From positions 416,315 to 480,314 of the forward strand of contig CANMQI010000005.1 in assembly GCA_947499955.1 (NCBI GenBank): a stretch of DNA of 64,000 nt, in the 5' to 3' direction. Made by a program: the position numbers and the translations under genes. Positions 9,645 through 19,490 of the stretch are shown here, in pieces. The notes under the pieces were generated by a model that was given only the letters and a program-made list of their open reading frames with translations, was not told the DNA's origin and searched no databases. The DNA is from an uncultured Granulosicoccus sp. GTDB lineage: Bacteria > Pseudomonadota > Gammaproteobacteria > Granulosicoccales > Granulosicoccaceae. Numbering within the stretch: the stretch's first letter is position 1; every line of letters starts with the position of its first letter.

Positions 9645-9803
9645 AGGGATCGTGCAACAATAAAGTTTCAATTTTCTGTTGTTCCTGCGCCTGTCCGGCA
9701 AGGCGTGAGAAGGGCGAATAGCTAGCTATTCAACCGCCGAACAACGCTGCAGGGCAGGATGCAGGGACGACTGAAGATGATACTTTATTGTTGCACGATC
9801 CCT
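9645..9803. repeat. 159-bp imperfect palindrome with 22-bp perfect terminal inverted repeats (MITE-like element)
   Basis: Bases 9645-9666 are the exact reverse complement of 9782-9803 (22 of 22). The centre is the 16-bp perfect palindrome GAATAGCTAGCTATTC at 9716-9731, whose midpoint coincides with the element's midpoint. The arms between are partly complementary, so the whole element can fold as one long hairpin on either strand. It sits between the leuA stop (9809) and the maeB start (9576) and has no coding frame of note. The structure suggests a non-autonomous palindromic repeat. I cannot name its family, and I saw no second copy in this window. Confidence 0.85.
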
Positions 9804-9808
9804 TACTG

Positions 9809-11676
<1,868 letters not shown>

Positions 11677-11888
11677 GACATTCTCTAATTTGCGGCGCCG
11701 GGATCTGTCTTCTTGATAGGTTACAGAGATGCCCGGAAGGTGAGGCTGTGTCGCTGGCTCTTCAGGAAATTCATGGGAGCCACGACGACTGTTTACCCGG
11801 CCCGCCTTATAGGGCGGCCGGGTGCATAAGCCTGAGCAGTTGCGCAATCGTTGTCATGAGATCAGGTTAATCCCGCAAATCGCTTCGG

Positions 11889-12143
11889 TCAAGCATGATC
11901 TTGTGATTCGAGCAAGGGGCGGATGAGCTTTTCCAGGCCATTGACCTTGATTTCGTACATCAGCGCCAGGCGCTGCCCCAGCAATCCGGCTGGGAAGCCC
12001 TGCCCCTTGAACCACACGATATAGGGTTCCGGCAGATCGATCAGGCGTCTGCCCTGATACTTGCCGAAGGGCATCGGCATGGCAGCGGCGCTGAGAACCT
12101 CTGCCGACTGGCCACCGTCGGATTGTTCGCTGTCTGTCGTCAC
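11889..12143 (-). CDS. DUF3820 family protein
   Basis: A small soluble protein of 84 residues shows the DUF3820 signature: MPFGKYQGRRLIDLPEPYIV, then WFKGQGFPAGLLGQRL and EIKVNGLEKLIRPL. The family is small and of unproven function, sometimes annotated as a quorum-sensing-regulated virulence factor. The frame can start at GTG 12143, six bases after the stop of the DMT transporter, or at ATG 12080/12074 immediately before the conserved domain. The closeness to the transporter suggests cotranscription. Confidence 0.8.
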   Translation of the reverse strand: MTTDSEQSDGGQSAEVLSAAAMPMPFGKYQGRRLIDLPEPYIVWFKGQGFPAGLLGQRLALMYEIKVNGLEKLIRPLLESQDHA

Positions 12144-12148
12144 GCCGA

Positions 12149-13174
12149 CTACTTCCTGGAGGCAGCCGGGGTGTCGGCTGCGACAGGCTGGTTGTTCTCT
12201 GCCGCAGCGGCACTGCTGGCCTGCTCCAGGCGATCAGCCTCCTTGGAGCGAGCCTGCGGTCCGGCCCCGAGCCGCAGGTTACGTGTACTCAATACCGGCT
12301 TCTGTACCGATGCCACCAGCTCGCGCCAGATGAACAGCAGACCTGAACAGACGATGACGGCCGAGCCCAGCAACACGGTCGTGTCAACGGTTTCGTTGAA
12401 CACCAGCGCGCCGTACAGCAAGGCCCACAGCATCTGGCTGTACTGCATGGGGGCCACGAACTGCGCTTCGGTGCTGCGATAGGCCTGGATGGAGAGCGTC
12501 TGCCCGATGACACTCAACAGCCCGACACCACACAGTCTCAGCAGCAACTCGCCGGGAATCGGCACATAGACGAACATGGTGGCGATACCGGTCACGGTGA
12601 CGTTGGTCAGCATGGGGTAGATGACCAGAGTCACGCTGTGCTCCCGCGACCCGATCAGCCGGGTCACCACGGATGTACAGGCGACACAGGCGGCGGCACC
12701 CAGACCCGCCAGATGGTGAATCGACAGCGACGTATCACCTGGCCGCAGTACCACCAGTACTCCGGCCATTCCGAGCAGGATGGCAAACCAGCGAATCAGA
12801 TGAATGCGCTCACCCAGAATCGGTATGGCCAACAAGGTAATCAGTATGGGCGCTGCGAACAGCAGGGAGTACACCTCCGCCAGCGGCAGATTGCCGAAGG
12901 CGTGGAACACACATAACATGCCGATGACGGAAAACAGGCATCGCAGCGCCACCAGCCCGGGCAAGCGGGGCCGCAGACTGCGCCGAGTGCCGTCGACGGC
13001 AAGAAACAGTGTGAAGGGCACGAAGCTGAACAGCACCACGAAGAAGGCAACCTGGAAGACAGGTATGTCGTTGACGCTCTTGATCAGGGCATCGTGCAGG
13101 GAGAAGACTGAAAAACCCAGCAGTGCGAGCCCGACACCCCTGAGGACATTGCCGTTTGTATTGTCCTCACCCAT
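12149..13174 (-). CDS. DMT-superfamily (EamA) permease
   Basis: About ten hydrophobic segments in two EamA repeats identify a drug/metabolite transporter of the inner membrane. The N-terminal LGFSVFSLHDALIKSVN, LAIPILGERIHLIRWFAILL and the second repeat ending LLFIWRELV fit the family. From ATG 13174 the protein has 341 residues; an upstream ATG at 13207 would add eleven but would leave only 17 bp to the divergent small gene. The C-terminal 45 residues are a hydrophilic, Ala-rich tail after the last helix. The substrate is unknown; members export amino acids, metabolites or nucleotide sugars. Confidence 0.85.
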   Translation of the reverse strand: MGEDNTNGNVLRGVGLALLGFSVFSLHDALIKSVNDIPVFQVAFFVVLFSFVPFTLFLAVDGTRRSLRPRLPGLVALRCLFSVIGMLCVFHAFGNLPLAEVYSLLFAAPILITLLAIPILGERIHLIRWFAILLGMAGVLVVLRPGDTSLSIHHLAGLGAAACVACTSVVTRLIGSREHSVTLVIYPMLTNVTVTGIATMFVYVPIPGELLLRLCGVGLLSVIGQTLSIQAYRSTEAQFVAPMQYSQMLWALLYGALVFNETVDTTVLLGSAVIVCSGLLFIWRELVASVQKPVLSTRNLRLGAGPQARSKEADRLEQASSAAAAENNQPVAADTPAASRK

Positions 13175-13224
13175 ATTCCTGTTAACCTGATTTCGAGTCA
13201 CAACCATAGTATCCGAAAACGTAC

Positions 13225-13488
13225 ATGCGCTTTCTCATCCCCTTGTTCATCATCGTGCTCGGCATGCTCACGGGTGTCGTTGTCTGTCTTTTCTTCAAGG
13301 AGACGGCCATCGGTTTCAAACTCAGTGTGCTGGCGGGTGGCCTTGGTGCCTTTGCCGGCCTGATGATTCGTGACATGCTGGATATAACGGCAGGCGGCGA
13401 TCTGGGTGGAGCACTGAGTGCTGCCATCATTGGCGCCGCGCTGAGCGCGGCTGTCGTCAATGCCCTGTTCGGCCGTACCGGCAGCTGA
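13225..13488 (+). CDS. Small integral membrane protein, unknown function
   Basis: An 87-residue protein made almost wholly of three hydrophobic glycine/alanine-rich helices: residues about 3-25 (LIPLFIIVLGMLTGVVVCLF), 30-50 and 60-82 (GGALSAAIIGAALSAAVVNA). The glycine zipper pattern resembles GlsB/YeaQ-type small membrane proteins, but I cannot assign it with certainty. It is divergent from the DMT transporter across a very short spacer and convergent with the degenerate EAL gene, with a 25-bp gap. Confidence 0.65.
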   Translation: MRFLIPLFIIVLGMLTGVVVCLFFKETAIGFKLSVLAGGLGAFAGLMIRDMLDITAGGDLGGALSAAIIGAALSAAVVNALFGRTGS

Positions 13489-13513
13489 ACCACGACAGGC
13501 GGCCTGCAGCCTG

Positions 13514-14797
13514 TCAGTCCTGCGTCGTCACCAGATGCGGAAACGGTTCACTGCGGCCGCACTGCCGCCCGAAGCCGATCTCGACTTGCAATATCTGTGC
13601 ATGAGCCAGCAGGGCCGGGGTATCGATGCCGGCAGCACAGACCTGTCGCTGCTGCTCTCTGGCCATGACCAGTAGTGATTCCAGCTCCTGTCGGGCGCGA
13701 ATCTGCAGCATGGAAGCCTGCAGGATCTTGGGCGATATCAGCAGATAGTCAAAGCCTGCGAGGTGGCGAATTGCCGTGAATTGCGCCGCTGAACTGATAC
13801 CTTCCAGCATCAGCATGATGCCTTGCCGGTTCAGACTACGGATGGCCGGCAGCGATGCACGCAAATCCCGGGTCAGGGAATCCACGTGCAGGGACAGGCA
13901 GACATCCGATGGCGCGACTCGACGGTTGCGACACTCGCTTTTCAGCCAGTGAGCCGATTCGCCATTCAGTTGTGAGGCATCCACTGGCACGATCAGCTGA
14001 CTTTCCACGACCGGCCGAGTCTGCTCGGCGCCCAGTGCCAGGGTATCCAGCACCGCGCTGATCAGCGGGCTTTCGGACAAGGGGCCCGAAGGCGTGAACA
14101 GCCCCAGTGGACGGACCCGATAGCAGCAGACCAGAGGCCGGTGCTGCATCAACATGCCCGGACGCAAGCGACAACTGCCGGCGGCAACCTTGACAGCCCC
14201 TTCCCCTGACGTCGCCGATGGTGCATTACTGTCCGCAGATCTCTGCGGCAGAGACAGGTGTACCAGCTGACCCAGCTCGCACTCGCCGGAGCTGGCCAGC
14301 GTCTTGATGGCCGACACCACGCGCGCCGCATCATCCGGCGACTTCACCAGTCTGGACACACCCTGCCGGGAGCGCCGACCCCGCCAATCGAGCGGCACGA
14401 TACGGTAATGCAAGTCCATGGAGGCTCGGCTCTCGCCCGCTTCGAGGACCACATCCCGCAGCAACACGACATACTGTTCGGCGATCAGCATGGCATCCTC
14501 CTCCTTGCAACGCCGCAGGAAGATGCACAGCGAGTGATCGCCCAGCCTGCCCATCGTATCGCGGCTTCGATGGCGGGTTTCCACGATCCCCAGAAGGTTA
14601 CGCATTGCCACGGCCGAGGCCTCCACCCCGGCCACCTCCTGGACCTGTCGAAGTACCGGGAAATGCAGTATCAGCAGACAGCCTCGCCGGACCTGACTGG
14701 CGCCCTCGGTCTGACCCTTTCGTACTTCGGCCAGAAAGGCCACGCGGCGCAGCAGGCCGGTTTCCGGGTCACGCAGTGTCTCGTCAGTATCGAGCAT
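13514..14797 (-). CDS. Degenerate GGDEF/EAL-domain signalling protein
   Basis: The 427-residue protein has a GGDEF-like N-terminal half. It starts DPETGLLRRVAFLAEV, and GRLGDHSLCIFL stands where RxGGDEF is expected, so the active-site loop is lost. The C-terminal half (about 205-420) follows an EAL-type barrel pattern (FTPSGPLSESPLISAVLDTL, LMLEGISSAAQF, FDYLLISPKIL) without the EAL motif or metal-binding acidic residues. It is therefore likely a catalytically dead binding or scaffold protein. Its ATG overlaps the stop of the upstream receiver-like gene (TGATG), so the two are translationally coupled and probably work together. Confidence 0.75.
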   Translation of the reverse strand: MLDTDETLRDPETGLLRRVAFLAEVRKGQTEGASQVRRGCLLILHFPVLRQVQEVAGVEASAVAMRNLLGIVETRHRSRDTMGRLGDHSLCIFLRRCKEEDAMLIAEQYVVLLRDVVLEAGESRASMDLHYRIVPLDWRGRRSRQGVSRLVKSPDDAARVVSAIKTLASSGECELGQLVHLSLPQRSADSNAPSATSGEGAVKVAAGSCRLRPGMLMQHRPLVCCYRVRPLGLFTPSGPLSESPLISAVLDTLALGAEQTRPVVESQLIVPVDASQLNGESAHWLKSECRNRRVAPSDVCLSLHVDSLTRDLRASLPAIRSLNRQGIMLMLEGISSAAQFTAIRHLAGFDYLLISPKILQASMLQIRARQELESLLVMAREQQRQVCAAGIDTPALLAHAQILQVEIGFGRQCGRSEPFPHLVTTQD

Positions 14798-15303
14798 CAG
14801 GCGGGCAGATCGGATGCAGTGTCGCCCAGCTCCTCATGCAGGCGTTCGACAATGCGCTTGAGGCTGACAGGCTGCCCCAGGCGTTCAAAACCTGGCAGTT
14901 CGTCGGCCAGATCATTGTCTTCGCTGCAACTCACCAGCATCAGAGGGGCGAGCGTTTCACCCTCTTCTGAGGTATGCGCTATCAGCAGCTCACTGCCGCG
15001 CCGGCACAGCTCCAGAATGTCCGTCCCGGGCCATTCTCCCGTCATGATGAGGGCGTCGAAGCTGTTGGACATCATGAGCTGCATGGCGCCATCGACGTTC
15101 TCGGCAGAATCCACCTGAAAGCCGCAACGCTCCAGATTGAGTCGAATAACCCGCACGACATGAGCCTGCTCCTCGACCAGAAGGACCCGTCTCACCTCGG
15201 ATTCACCGGCGAGCCCTTCGGCTAGCCCGTCGGCAAGCCCTTCGGCAAGCCCCTCCCCGGTTTGCTCGCCAGCATCGACACTGTTGTTTGCACTGACACC
15301 CAT
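14797..15303 (-). CDS. Degenerate response-regulator receiver-domain protein
   Basis: From ATG 15303 the 168-residue product has an N-terminal linker with repeated Glu-Gly-Leu-Ala units (residues about 14-32, from 12-base repeats), followed by a receiver-like fold starting RRVLLVEEQAHVVRVIRLNL. The expected acidic pair is EE, the phospho-acceptor aspartate position is threonine (DALIMTGEWPG), and the conserved lysine region reads LGQPVSLKR. It is probably a pseudo-receiver that is not phosphorylated in the usual way. It is coupled by stop/start overlap to the degenerate GGDEF/EAL gene. A longer frame back to TTG 15405 is unlikely to be used. Confidence 0.7.
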   Translation of the reverse strand: MGVSANNSVDAGEQTGEGLAEGLADGLAEGLAGESEVRRVLLVEEQAHVVRVIRLNLERCGFQVDSAENVDGAMQLMMSNSFDALIMTGEWPGTDILELCRRGSELLIAHTSEEGETLAPLMLVSCSEDNDLADELPGFERLGQPVSLKRIVERLHEELGDTASDLPA

Positions 15304-15553
15304 GCCCGAAATCTGCTTACCTGTTGCAATCCGCCTGTGATATTCGTAGCGGTACAACCGCAGCAGGCTTGACGTGCAAGCCGCCAGAGTGTGCACAGTA
15401 CACAAACTGACAGGTTACAATGCCCGCAGGCGGACACTGGATCCTCTTCGTAAGGCTCTTTCGTTGATCATCCAAGTCACCCCTCGCTTCATCAGGCTGA
15501 CCTGCTACTGCCGATAAATGACCGACCAGTACTGATTGCTACTTCTCGGACCC

Positions 15554-16963
15554 ATGCAAAAGCCCACCATTTTCCCGAACAGAAGAAACACCAACAGCTG
15601 CCTGCCCAGGGGGGCTCTGCGGTGCCTGGGCTTGCTCTGCGTGTTGGTCAGTGGCTGCGGTGCACGCAACGACACCACCGGGGGCTCAAGTGGTGATTCC
15701 ATCGTGCCACCGGTCACCGGCGGCCAGAGTCAGGATTACCGGCCGGCACCGTCGTCCTGTCAGTTCGATGACATGAAATCCTGGGTGCTCAACGGCATGC
15801 AGAGCTATTATCTGTTTGCCGACCAGGTCGATGGGAATATCGATCTTGACCCTTATGACAGTCTGGAAGATCTGATCATCGACCTGCGGGTAGCTCCCAA
15901 TGATACCTTCAGTTACATCACCGATGAACAGAGTCATACCGGGCGCTTCACCGAAGGTGAAAACACCGGTTTCGGCTGGGTGCTGGAACGCACGGCAAAC
16001 GACGACCTGTACTTCAAGATGGTTGAGGCAGGCTCGCCCCTGGCAGTGGCTGGCGTGACCCGTGGCGAAGAGCTGGTCGCCATCAACGACATCCGCGCCA
16101 TCGATTTCTTCCAGACGCCGGGAGCGGTGCGTGACGCCATGCTGAGCTCCGAGGACAATGGCGTCAGTGCACGATTCACCATCAAGTCCCTGCCCGGCGC
16201 CTTGCGCACGCGCACCATCAGCAAGGCTCGGTATGATCTCGATACGGTTCTGGACAACAGGGTCATCGAGCGCAATGGCGTGCGCATCGCCTACTTGCAC
16301 TTCTATCAGTTTCTCGGCACCTCATCAGCCGAGCTGCAGCAGGCCTTTGACACGCTCTCGGCCGAGAATGTCAGTGAGCTGGTGCTGGACCTGCGCTACA
16401 ACTTCGGCGGCAAGGTCACCGTTGCCGCCGAACTGGCCAGCTACCTGATCGGTCGCGGCAATACCGACAAGGCATTCGCGGTGTACCGGCCGAATGATGA
16501 CTACGCGCAATACACCTCGACATTCAACTTCGTCAACAAGAACGAGGCCCTGAATCTGAACCGGGTCTTCGTGTTGCAGACCGATGACACCTGCTCTGCC
16601 GCCGAACTGGTGGTCAATGGCCTGCGGCCTTTCATGGATGTCATCACCGTGGGTGGCAGCAGCTGCGGCAAACCCTATGCCTCGATTCCCAACACGGCCT
16701 GCGACAAGGTCATGAACGCCCTCGAACTGGAAGCGGTCAATGCGGCAGGAGCCGGTGGTTACTACAACGGTATTGCGGCCGATTGCGATGCCAGCGACAA
16801 CCTGTCTCAATCACTGGGCAGCACTTCCGAGAACATGCTGTCCACGGCCCTGAGCTACATCGATGCGGGCAACTGCCCGTCGGCCAGCACCCGAACCAAG
16901 AACGAGACACGGCCACTGCCCGCCGCCCTGCAACCTGCCGGGTTCGGACTTGGCACGCTCTAG
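15554..16963 (+). CDS. S41-family (C-terminal processing) peptidase, lipoprotein
   Basis: The 469-residue protein begins with a signal peptide ending in the lipobox LVSGC, so it is probably a lipoprotein. A PDZ-like region (about 130-200; AGSPLAVAGVTRGEELVAIN) precedes the protease core. The catalytic serine is likely S348 in DTCSAAELVVNG and the lysine K373 in SSCGKPYAS. Their 25-residue spacing equals that of the S430/K455 dyad of E. coli Tsp. LVLDLRYNFGGKV is the core beta-strand motif. The ATG at 15554 is preferred to the TTG at 15536. It stands alone, so the target is unknown. Confidence 0.88.
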   Translation: MQKPTIFPNRRNTNSCLPRGALRCLGLLCVLVSGCGARNDTTGGSSGDSIVPPVTGGQSQDYRPAPSSCQFDDMKSWVLNGMQSYYLFADQVDGNIDLDPYDSLEDLIIDLRVAPNDTFSYITDEQSHTGRFTEGENTGFGWVLERTANDDLYFKMVEAGSPLAVAGVTRGEELVAINDIRAIDFFQTPGAVRDAMLSSEDNGVSARFTIKSLPGALRTRTISKARYDLDTVLDNRVIERNGVRIAYLHFYQFLGTSSAELQQAFDTLSAENVSELVLDLRYNFGGKVTVAAELASYLIGRGNTDKAFAVYRPNDDYAQYTSTFNFVNKNEALNLNRVFVLQTDDTCSAAELVVNGLRPFMDVITVGGSSCGKPYASIPNTACDKVMNALELEAVNAAGAGGYYNGIAADCDASDNLSQSLGSTSENMLSTALSYIDAGNCPSASTRTKNETRPLPAALQPAGFGLGTL

Positions 16964-17174
16964 TGGGTCGCCTTGTCGGACCGGCGCACGCAGACTCCGA
17001 GTATCACCTTGTTTCCCGATCGCCCCACCAGTAGCGCAACGCAGATGAGAGTCAGGCACTGCATACGTGAATGTCCTCGGAATCTGCAAGCGCCTCTCAT
17101 GAGCCGCTCGACAGGCGCTACACTGCAGCACTGCGGGAAACCGGTTCCCGAATAACACTGCAAGGACAAAGTTC

Positions 17175-17843
17175 ATGAGCATGTTGCACCTGGTACGACA
17201 TGGCCAGGCATCGGCGGGTACCCACGACTACGATCGACTGTCGCCGTTGGGGCGGCACCAGTCGGAACTGTTGGGACAGTGGTGGGTAAAACAGGGCTTC
17301 TCACCCGATCACAGCTACCACGGATCACTGCTCCGGCAGCGCGATACCGCGCGCCTGGCACTGGAGCCTGTCGCCCCCCGGTCGCAACCCGGTGTGCATG
17401 ACGGTCTGAATGAATACCAGCACCGAATCATCGACAAACACTTCGGGCCCAGCGTCGAGGACGCCCAGCCCGAATCCATGAGCTTCGAGGACTATGTCAG
17501 CATCATGCAACGCTGGCGCGATCATCCCTCGGACTCGGGCCAATCCGAGATCGAACCCTGGGCGGACTTCGCCGCTCGTGGCTGGCAGACCATGCTGGAT
17601 CTGCACGGTCAACAGGCGGACAAGGAAAACCATGTCTTCTTCACCTCGGGCGGCATCATAGCCACCGTCATGGCCGCGGTACTGGGTCTGGATTTTGCGC
17701 ATACCATCGATGCCATCTGGCGCATCCGCAACACCTCCATCACCACGATCCATTTTGATGGTTCGCATGCCCGACTGATCGAGTTCAACACCGTGCCTCA
17801 TCTGCAGGCTCATCACGATCCGTCGCTGATTACACTGATATAG
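17175..17843 (+). CDS. Histidine phosphatase superfamily protein (phosphoglycerate mutase-like)
   Basis: The 222-residue cytoplasmic protein opens with the LVRHGQAS catalytic motif. The expected second-histidine region reads HVFFTSGGIIATVMA, with serine where HGG is usual. Some branch-2 family members are known to carry a TSGG version, but loss of the second histidine would alter or weaken classic activity. Other conserved positions include the SLLRQRDTA arginine loop and WADFAARGW. It precedes a class III aminotransferase by 93 bp containing a hairpin. No specific substrate can be assigned. Confidence 0.82.
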   Translation: MSMLHLVRHGQASAGTHDYDRLSPLGRHQSELLGQWWVKQGFSPDHSYHGSLLRQRDTARLALEPVAPRSQPGVHDGLNEYQHRIIDKHFGPSVEDAQPESMSFEDYVSIMQRWRDHPSDSGQSEIEPWADFAARGWQTMLDLHGQQADKENHVFFTSGGIIATVMAAVLGLDFAHTIDAIWRIRNTSITTIHFDGSHARLIEFNTVPHLQAHHDPSLITLI

Positions 17844-17874
17844 TGCAGGCAGACGTTTGCCAGTTCGATACCCC

Positions 17875-17904
17875 GGCGGGAGCACAGGCAGAACCACTCC
17901 CGCC
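17875..17904 (+). terminator. Hairpin between histidine phosphatase and aminotransferase genes
   Basis: GGCGGGAG (17875-17882) pairs perfectly with CTCCCGCC (17897-17904) around a 14-base loop, 31 bases after the phosphatase stop. There is no T-tract, so it is a weak terminator or processing hairpin. Confidence 0.4.
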
Positions 17905-17936
17905 AGCCTTCAGAAACTGCACGGAGGTGCACCCAC

Positions 17937-19301
17937 ATGCAATCACTTGATCAGGCCGATCGCCAGTACGCACTACACCCTTTCACTCACCTGTCCAATC
18001 ACCAGGCACAGGGTCCCTTCCTGATCGAACGCGGTGAAGGCGTTCATGTCTGGGACGACAAGGGCAATCGCCTGCTGGAAGGCATGTCCGGCCTGTGGTG
18101 TGCCTCGCTCGGGTTCAGTGAACAACGCCTGATCGATGCGGCCGCCAAACAGTTTGCGACCCTGCCCTATGCGCATATGTTCACACACCACTCCACCCAG
18201 CCCGCTATCGAGCTGTCAAAGCGTCTGGTGGAAATGGCACCGGAAGGTATCGGCAAGTGCTTCTTCGTCAATTCCGGATCCGAAGCGGTCGACACCGCCA
18301 TCAAGATGGTCTGGTACTACAACAACGCGCTCGGGCGTCCGAACAAGAAAACCATCATTGCCCGCAGAAACGCCTATCACGGCGTCACCGTGGCAGCCGG
18401 CAGTCTGACAGGCCTGCCCTATGCCCAGGACGGATTCGATTTACCGGCTATTCCGGTTATCCATGTAGACGCTCCCCACGCCTATCGCTACGCCGACGTC
18501 GGTGAATCCGAGCAGGACTACTCCACGCGCCTGGCCGAGTCGCTGGAGCGGCGGATACTGGAGGCCGGTGCCGATACCATTGCCGCCTTCATTGCCGAGC
18601 CTGTCATGGGTGCCGGCGGTGTTCTGATTCCGCCAGCCGGCTACTTCGAGAAGGTACAGGCGGTACTCAAACGACACGATATCCTGTTCATTGCCGATGA
18701 AGTCATCTGCGGCTTCGGCCGGACCGGCAACACCTGGGGTAGTGACACATACGATATCAAACCGGACATGATGACCTCAGCCAAACAGCTGTCGGCAGCC
18801 TATCTGCCCATTGGCGCAGTGCTCATCAGTGATGCCATCTACGATGCCATGCAGACCTATGCGGATACACTGGGCGTGTTCGGTACCGGCAACACCTACG
18901 GTGGCCACCCGGTAGCCGCCGCTGTCGCCCTGGAGACGCTGCGCATCTATGAGAGTGATGATATTTTCGGGCAGGTCCGGCAGCGCTCCCCGCACTTCAT
19001 GGAACGCATACAGGCACTGCAGAATCATCCATTGGTCGGCAATGCCCGAGGCGTCGGCCTGATTGGCGCTGCCGAGCTGGTTGCCGACAAGGACAGCAAG
19101 ACGACTTTCCCGGCCGCTGACAAGATTGCCGTACAGGTCATGCTGGCAGCCAGAAAACATGGCGTCATCCTGCGCGCCGCACCGGGAGATGCCGTGGCCT
19201 TCTGTCCACCATTGATCATCAATGACGAACAGATAGACGAGATGTTCGACGCGGTCACCGATGCACTCAATGATGTGCATCAACACTACAAGCCTGCGTA
19301 A
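17937..19301 (+). CDS. Class III PLP-dependent aminotransferase (omega-amino acid/polyamine:pyruvate type)
   Basis: This 454-residue enzyme has all the class III landmarks: [31 protein letters not shown], the cofactor aspartate in [15 protein letters not shown], and the PLP lysine K283 in [16 protein letters not shown]. The pattern is close to putrescine/cadaverine or beta-alanine:pyruvate aminotransferases (SpuC-like), which transfer the terminal amino group to pyruvate. The true amine donor cannot be set from sequence, and no polyamine genes are adjacent. The gene is convergent with the sugar ABC ATPase. Confidence 0.88.
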   Translation: MQSLDQADRQYALHPFTHLSNHQAQGPFLIERGEGVHVWDDKGNRLLEGMSGLWCASLGFSEQRLIDAAAKQFATLPYAHMFTHHSTQPAIELSKRLVEMAPEGIGKCFFVNSGSEAVDTAIKMVWYYNNALGRPNKKTIIARRNAYHGVTVAAGSLTGLPYAQDGFDLPAIPVIHVDAPHAYRYADVGESEQDYSTRLAESLERRILEAGADTIAAFIAEPVMGAGGVLIPPAGYFEKVQAVLKRHDILFIADEVICGFGRTGNTWGSDTYDIKPDMMTSAKQLSAAYLPIGAVLISDAIYDAMQTYADTLGVFGTGNTYGGHPVAAAVALETLRIYESDDIFGQVRQRSPHFMERIQALQNHPLVGNARGVGLIGAAELVADKDSKTTFPAADKIAVQVMLAARKHGVILRAAPGDAVAFCPPLIINDEQIDEMFDAVTDALNDVHQHYKPA

Positions 19302-19320
19302 CGGTCGCCGAGACAGGCAG

Positions 19321-19366
19321 CCGGGCGATGCCTGCCCGGCCGGCGCCTGATGTCAACATTCCGCAT
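19321..19366. terminator. Two tandem hairpins between convergent genes
   Basis: CCGGGC (19321-19326) pairs with GCCCGG (19334-19339). Just after it, CCTGATG and CATCAGG form a second 7-bp stem with an 11-base loop. They lie between the aminotransferase stop and the stop of the convergent ATPase gene, so they may terminate both. No T-tract is present. Confidence 0.4.
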
Positions 19367-19490
19367 CAGGGCCGAACGCCCGAACTTCAGCCAGGACTCG
19401 ACCTCAGAAACCGGAATTCAGGCATTCGATGACAGCCTGAAACCGGTCCTCTTCCTGCGCCAATCGTAGTCGATTCGGTGCAGGCAATGA

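Noticed and set aside
11796..11822. GC-rich hairpin downstream of the DUF3820 gene as a rho-independent terminator
   Set aside because: The stem is strong, but neither strand has a following T-tract and it lies within the putative leuA leader region, so its role could not be decided.
16811..17182. Small minus-strand gene in the gap between the S41 peptidase and histidine phosphatase genes
   Set aside because: Most of the frame lies antisense to the peptidase 3' end, the composition is not protein-like, and no ribosome-binding site was seen.
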